10,565 nt of DNA from BMS3ABIN04 sp965554225 (lineage in GTDB: Bacteria; Bacteroidota; Ignavibacteria; Ignavibacteriales; Melioribacteraceae). Positions 7,343 to 10,565 of the stretch are shown piece by piece. Position 1 is the stretch's first letter. Each line of letters begins with the position of its first letter. The DNA is taken from positions 1 through 10,565 of the forward strand of contig CBEVZC010000101.1 in assembly GCA_965554225.1 (NCBI GenBank), written 5' to 3'. The notes under the pieces are model-generated. The model saw only the letters and a list, made by a program, of their open reading frames with translations, did not search any database and was not told where the DNA came from. The position numbers and the translations under genes were made by a program.

Positions 7343-8620
7343 CTATTGTTTTTCTGTTTCCCTTAATAACTCCAAATATCTAATTTGTTTCGAAATTGAG
7401 GGAATTGTATCTTTGCGTTTTATGTCAATTTTAACGTTTAGTAAACTGAGCAATTCATCAACAGCATCAAACATATTTATTTCCGGATAAGCATTATCTC
7501 TTAAATAATGAATTAGTTTTAGGGTTTTAAATCCATCGAACCATAATTTCTTCTGTAATTTAATTTGCCTGTCTGATTTGGAGTTTTTTAAGATTTTATT
7601 CCAATTCTCGTAAAATTTATTTAGTTGAAGAAAGTTGTACAAAGATTCATTAATTCCTTTCGCATTATCAAGATATTCTTCTGAAGTTAAAATATTATCC
7701 GAATTAAAAATGTCTAGCCACTCTTTTAGTATTTTGAAAGATTCCGGTGAATAAAGTAAATATTCGTTTTGCTTGCGTAGAAGAAACCGTCCGACCCTCT
7801 GCCCTGTTCCAAATGGAACTCGCCAAGAACTCCTTGCAGATGGATAAACGGTAGTTGAATCAATTTTGTTGATATTTATTACTTTGGCTAATTTTTCCAT
7901 AAAGTAAAAATCTTCTCCGGCTTTTCTTTTGTTCATTCCGCCAACTTTAATGTAACTTTTGAAATCTACAACCATTGTAGAACCAATTGTATGAATAGCA
8001 TAAGGAGAGTTTGCAAATTTAAGTCCTAAAACGTAATATCTAAGAAAAATCTCATAATTTAGTATTGCAGACTTATTTTCCCAATTCTCGGGCAAAATGT
8101 GAGAAAAGTTAATGTATGCTGCGGAAAAGTTTTTGGTGTTTGTTTGGCTTATGATTTCTGAAAAGTAATTGTTTTGAACCTGGCAATCCGCGTCTAAAGC
8201 TGCAATGATTTTCTTTTTCGGGGTATTATAATTCAACACTTCTAAAGCTGCATCCATTCCTATTTTTCTGGCAAGACCAACTCCCCCATCCTTTTCCGGC
8301 AATTCATTTCCTGATGAAGAAGCGTCAATAAAACTTATATTCAATCCGTATTTGTTATTTTTTTCTAGTTTTTTAAGATAATTAAGTAAATTTAAATTAT
8401 CCGTTTTTACTTCTTCTGAAGAACTTTTTAGATTATTTACAACAAAAATTATTATTACTTTTTCTTTGTTGTTGTTTTTACCGAGAAAATCTAAAAGAAT
8501 TTTTACATTTTTAAATTCATTGATTACAGGAATAACAACCGCCAATTCAAATTTTTTATTTGTCTTGTTTTGTAATTTCCAAGTTTTTAGAGAATGTTTT
8601 TCTGTATATTTTTGAACCAT
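7343..8620 (-). CDS. Family 2 glycosyltransferase, soluble
   Basis: This predicted GT-A fold glycosyltransferase moves a sugar from a nucleotide-sugar donor to an unknown acceptor. Counting from the ATG (425 residues), the nucleotide-binding N-terminal strand is LAVVIPVINEF (about 27-37). The metal-binding DAD is at 143-145 in ALDADCQ, and the acceptor-side GED motif is at 235-237 in KAGEDFYF, preceded by GSTMVVDF and GGMNKR, as in GT2 enzymes. A glycine-rich stretch, GGVGLARKIGMDAAL, precedes DAD. The last 140 residues are helical and polar with no recognised domain. No signal peptide or membrane helix is seen, so it should act in the cytoplasm or at the inner face of the membrane. The ATG at 8618-8620 lacks a Shine-Dalgarno site. 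An in-frame TTG at 8642-8644 has a weak GGGA and would add 8 residues; either is possible. The gene is divergent from the cyclic-nucleotide-domain gene, and a CRP-type site lies about 90 bases upstream. Confidence 0.82.
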   Translation of the reverse strand: MVQKYTEKHSLKTWKLQNKTNKKFELAVVIPVINEFKNVKILLDFLGKNNNKEKVIIIFVVNNLKSSSEEVKTDNLNLLNYLKKLEKNNKYGLNISFIDASSSGNELPEKDGGVGLARKIGMDAALEVLNYNTPKKKIIAALDADCQVQNNYFSEIISQTNTKNFSAAYINFSHILPENWENKSAILNYEIFLRYYVLGLKFANSPYAIHTIGSTMVVDFKSYIKVGGMNKRKAGEDFYFMEKLAKVININKIDSTTVYPSARSSWRVPFGTGQRVGRFLLRKQNEYLLYSPESFKILKEWLDIFNSDNILTSEEYLDNAKGINESLYNFLQLNKFYENWNKILKNSKSDRQIKLQKKLWFDGFKTLKLIHYLRDNAYPEINMFDAVDELLSLLNVKIDIKRKDTIPSISKQIRYLELLRETEKQ

Positions 8621-9033
8621 TATTTGCAAGGAGTTTTTTTTCAAAAGATTCCCGTTTCTTAATATTGATTTTGTTGTTTCAAGTAATTACTTCTTCGTTT
8701 TTAGCGTGACTCAAATCACAGTTATCTATCAATTTGAGACAATTTATAAGCATTTAAATTAAGTACTTCTGAATTTTAAGAAACTAATTTATTTTATACT
8801 CAACAAAAATTCTTCAATAAATCACTTAATAAGTCAATAACTCTCTCTATCAACCAAGTTAAATCTTACAAAAAATAGTAAAACTATATATTCGGCATAG
8901 AATTTGGTATTTGGATTTGAGTCATGACTTTAAAAATCCTTAATAAATTTGTTAATAAATATAGCCTTAATAGATAAACAGAACCAGAAAAAAACCGATA
9001 ATCAAATAAAACAATTATATCATAGAGTATAAA
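8621..9033. other. Divergent intergenic region between the glycosyltransferase and the cyclic-nucleotide-domain gene
   Basis: About 400 bases with no convincing gene on either strand. It holds a CRP-type palindrome (8706-8720) and an ATTTGAGACAA word (8732-8742) shared with the regulatory region at 5736. It also holds a 10-bp perfect palindrome, AGTCATGACT (8920-8929), and three loosely repeated TTAATAAAT words (8940-8948, 8952-8960 and, with one change, 8967-8975). TAAATTTG at 8944-8951 fits the Bacteroidota -7 element TAnnTTTG, with a TTTG at 8916-8919, but the 24-base gap is longer than usual and use of that sigma type here is not proven. It could drive the gene at 9034 with a leader of about 75 bases. 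Confidence 0.5.
8706..8720. promoter_or_regulatory. CRP-type palindromic site in the divergent region
   Basis: GTGA-CTCAAA-TCACA, followed by G, shares the GTGA-N6-TCACAG pattern with the two sites at 5669 and 5696. It sits about 90 bases upstream of the glycosyltransferase ATG (minus strand) and about 320 bases upstream of the gene at 9034 (plus strand). Distance favours control of the glycosyltransferase, but no good core promoter could be fixed for either direction. Confidence 0.45.
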
Positions 9034-10565
9034 ATGCAAAATAATCTAAATTTAGCGCTAAAAAGCAACGAACTTTTCAAAAATGCTGATCTCACAAATT
9101 TTGATCCTCATGCACTGAAAATTAAAATGATTACACTCAGAGAAGGGGAAGTACTGTTTCGTGACGGTGATAAAGCAAACTCTATCTTTCTGATTTTAGA
9201 CGGTGAGATAAATTTACTGAAAAGAAAAGCAATCGGCAAAACAAGTTCATTTATTTTAAGTCAGAATGAATTTTTTGGTCAGGATGAATTTTTTCTAAAA
9301 GCTCCGCGTAAATCTACTGCCGTTGCTCTTAAAGATGCATATATAGCTGAACTATTTAGAGGGGATTTAAATAACCTTTTGCAGAATTATGACCAGATTT
9401 TCAACAATATAAAAAAATCTGTATCTAATATTGGTAAATATTCAAAAGAAGAACTAGAACAATTAGTCGAACGTGCAAGACAGGAGGCTTTAGGTTTAAT
9501 ACAACCTCCAAAGCCGTCTATTTATGAAATAGATTCAAAAAATGAAAGAGATGATGAAAAATTAATTGAGAGTGAAGACAATAATAACCAGTTAGTTGAG
9601 GAGGTTAAAAACTTAGAAGCTGAGGTTGATGAATTAAGAAAGGATAATAAATTTTACGGAAAGGTCGTTTTGGAAAAAGACAATCTTATTAATATACTGA
9701 ACTTAAAATTATCCGAGTTAGAAAATAAATCTTATGAAAAATCTGAAAATGAGGTAAAACTTAATAACTTAATTAACGAACAAAAACAGAATATTATTGA
9801 ACTTCAAAATAAAAACACTGAATATGAACAAAACTATTCAAGACAAAAAAATATTGTACAAGATCAAAGTACAAAATTAAAAAATAATCTTATTAGGCAA
9901 AGAGAATTAGAAGAAGAACTTGCAAACCGAAATGGCGCCGCTGAAAGGCTTCAAAATCTTGTTGAGGAATTACAAGAAGAATTAGAGAACACAAAACATG
10001 GTGAAAATTCGAAAGATGAACAAGTAAATAAGTTGAGAGAAACAGTTCAAGAGCTTGAATCAAGAATATCGCAGCTAAATCAAGAAAAATCGAAAATACT
10101 TGAAAGTAAAACCGAAGAATCCCAATCTATATTAAATAGAAATCAAGCACTGGAAAATCAAATTGCTGAACTTAATGATAAATTAAATGAATTTGAACAG
10201 AAAATAACAGAACGAGATAATGTTACAGAAGAGCAGAGCAATAGGTTAAAGGACAATTTAAATAGGCAAAGAGAATTAGAAGAAGAACTTGCAAACCGAA
10301 ATGGCACCGCTGAAAGACTTCAAAATCTTGTTGAGGAATTACAAGAAGAATTAGAAAACACAAAACATGGCGAAAACTCGAAAGATGAACAAGTAAATGA
10401 GTTGAGAGAAACAGTTCAAGAGCTTGAATCAAGAATATCGCAGCTAAATCAAGAAAAATCGGAAATACTTGAAAGTAAAACCGAAGAAACTCAATCTGTA
10501 TTAAATAGAAATCAAGAACTGGAAAATCAAATTGTTGAACTTAATGATAAACTAAATGAATTTGA
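9034..10565 (+). CDS. Cyclic-nucleotide-binding-like domain fused to a long repetitive coiled coil (3' end outside the window)
   Basis: The frame is open from the ATG at 9034 to the right edge: 510 full codons with no stop, so the C-terminus is missing. Residues about 12-125 form a cNMP-binding-like beta-barrel (LREGEVLFRDGD, IFLILDGEINLL, then the cassette FFGQDEFFLKAPRKSTAVAL at 80-99). The cassette is atypical: the ribose-binding Glu of FGE is Gln, and the Arg-Ser pair reads Arg-Lys-Ser. No DNA-binding helix-turn-helix follows, so this is not an ordinary CRP-type regulator. After a linker (about 150-185), the protein is an almost unbroken Glu/Lys/Asn/Gln/Leu coiled coil without proline or membrane helices. 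From residue 288 it consists of 123-residue repeats (288-410 and 411 onward). The ribosome site is weak (AGAG). A scaffold, filament or polarity protein that responds to a ligand or partner is possible but inferred; no known protein is recognised. Confidence 0.85.
   Translation, partial: MQNNLNLALKSNELFKNADLTNFDPHALKIKMITLREGEVLFRDGDKANSIFLILDGEINLLKRKAIGKTSSFILSQNEFFGQDEFFLKAPRKSTAVALKDAYIAELFRGDLNNLLQNYDQIFNNIKKSVSNIGKYSKEELEQLVERARQEALGLIQPPKPSIYEIDSKNERDDEKLIESEDNNNQLVEEVKNLEAEVDELRKDNKFYGKVVLEKDNLINILNLKLSELENKSYEKSENEVKLNNLINEQKQNIIELQNKNTEYEQNYSRQKNIVQDQSTKLKNNLIRQRELEEELANRNGAAERLQNLVEELQEELENTKHGENSKDEQVNKLRETVQELESRISQLNQEKSKILESKTEESQSILNRNQALENQIAELNDKLNEFEQKITERDNVTEEQSNRLKDNLNRQRELEEELANRNGTAERLQNLVEELQEELENTKHGENSKDEQVNELRETVQELESRISQLNQEKSEILESKTEETQSVLNRNQELENQIVELNDKLNEF
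9895..10565 (+). repeat. 369-base in-frame tandem repeat, two copies visible, second cut by the window edge
   Basis: Copy 1 spans 9895-10263 and copy 2 starts at 10264; 302 of its 369 bases are visible. By eye the two differ at about 13 of those 302 positions (about 96% identity), giving 7 amino-acid changes out of 100 codons. The unit is 123 codons, so length changes by whole copies would keep the frame. A more diverged stretch in the same register lies just upstream (about 9787-9891). More copies may follow beyond the window. Confidence 0.93.

Noticed and set aside
8737..8765. TTGAGA at 8734-8739 as a -35 box for a plus-strand promoter
   Set aside because: No -10-like hexamer sits at the right distance, and the same word near 5738 is too close to a start codon to be a -35.
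9034..9480. Gene at 9034 as a standard CRP/FNR transcription regulator that binds the three palindromes
   Set aside because: No helix-turn-helix follows the sensor-like domain; coiled coil begins instead. The binder of the sites must be elsewhere in the genome.
10223..10432. Minus-strand open frame of 69 codons
   Set aside because: It is antisense to the tandem repeat of the coiled-coil gene and is explained by that sequence.
9895..10565. Tandem repeat as a CRISPR array or mobile element
   Set aside because: The unit is 369 bases, in frame and coding for coiled coil; there are no short spacers, inverted ends or transposase.

Overview
The window is AT-rich, tightly packed DNA from a bacterium of the Bacteroidota/Ignavibacteriota/Chlorobiota side of the tree. 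The best evidence is a secreted carboxypeptidase ending in a type A type IX secretion (T9SS) sorting domain, with a YPNPFNP motif followed by a basic KMLLVK tail. Other support is the Bacteroidota-like C1 peptidase and the two lipoproteins. Several genes have purine-rich Shine-Dalgarno sites, and at least one start is TTG. No tRNA, rRNA, CRISPR array, transposase or phage gene was seen. The species cannot be named from the sequence alone.

Positions 1-5500 hold four exported hydrolases, one from each main catalytic class of peptidase. They are a papain-fold cysteine peptidase of the bleomycin hydrolase type (minus strand, 133-1284), a trypsin-like serine protease lipoprotein (1405-2457), an Ntn-hydrolase isoaspartyl peptidase/asparaginase lipoprotein with a catalytic threonine (2500-3546), and a zinc carboxypeptidase of the cytosolic-carboxypeptidase-like M14 group with a golvesin-like domain and a T9SS tail (minus strand, 3608-5500). 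The two lipoprotein genes look like an operon transcribed away from the cysteine peptidase. A strong hairpin separates them from the convergent carboxypeptidase. Together they suggest breakdown of protein or peptide outside the cytoplasm.

Positions 5501-7342 hold a regulatory region with two CRP-type palindromes, a 93-residue two-helix membrane protein (5768-6049), and peptide chain release factor 1 (prfA, minus strand). The stop codons of these last two genes lie 3 bases apart, tail to tail.

Positions 7343-10565 hold a soluble family 2 glycosyltransferase (minus strand) and a divergent gene running off the right edge. That gene (9034 onward, 510 codons visible, no stop) encodes an N-terminal cyclic-nucleotide-binding-like domain followed by a long coiled coil. 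The coiled coil contains a 369-base (123-residue) in-frame tandem repeat, with copies about 96% identical in DNA and an older diverged copy upstream. The roughly 400-base region between the two genes holds a third CRP-type palindrome.

The most unusual points are the sensor-domain/coiled-coil protein with its recently duplicated repeat, the set of three GTGA-N6-TCACAG sites confined to intergenic DNA, the four-class exported peptidase cluster, and the loss of the usual Asn-Arg substrate-binding pair in the carboxypeptidase.
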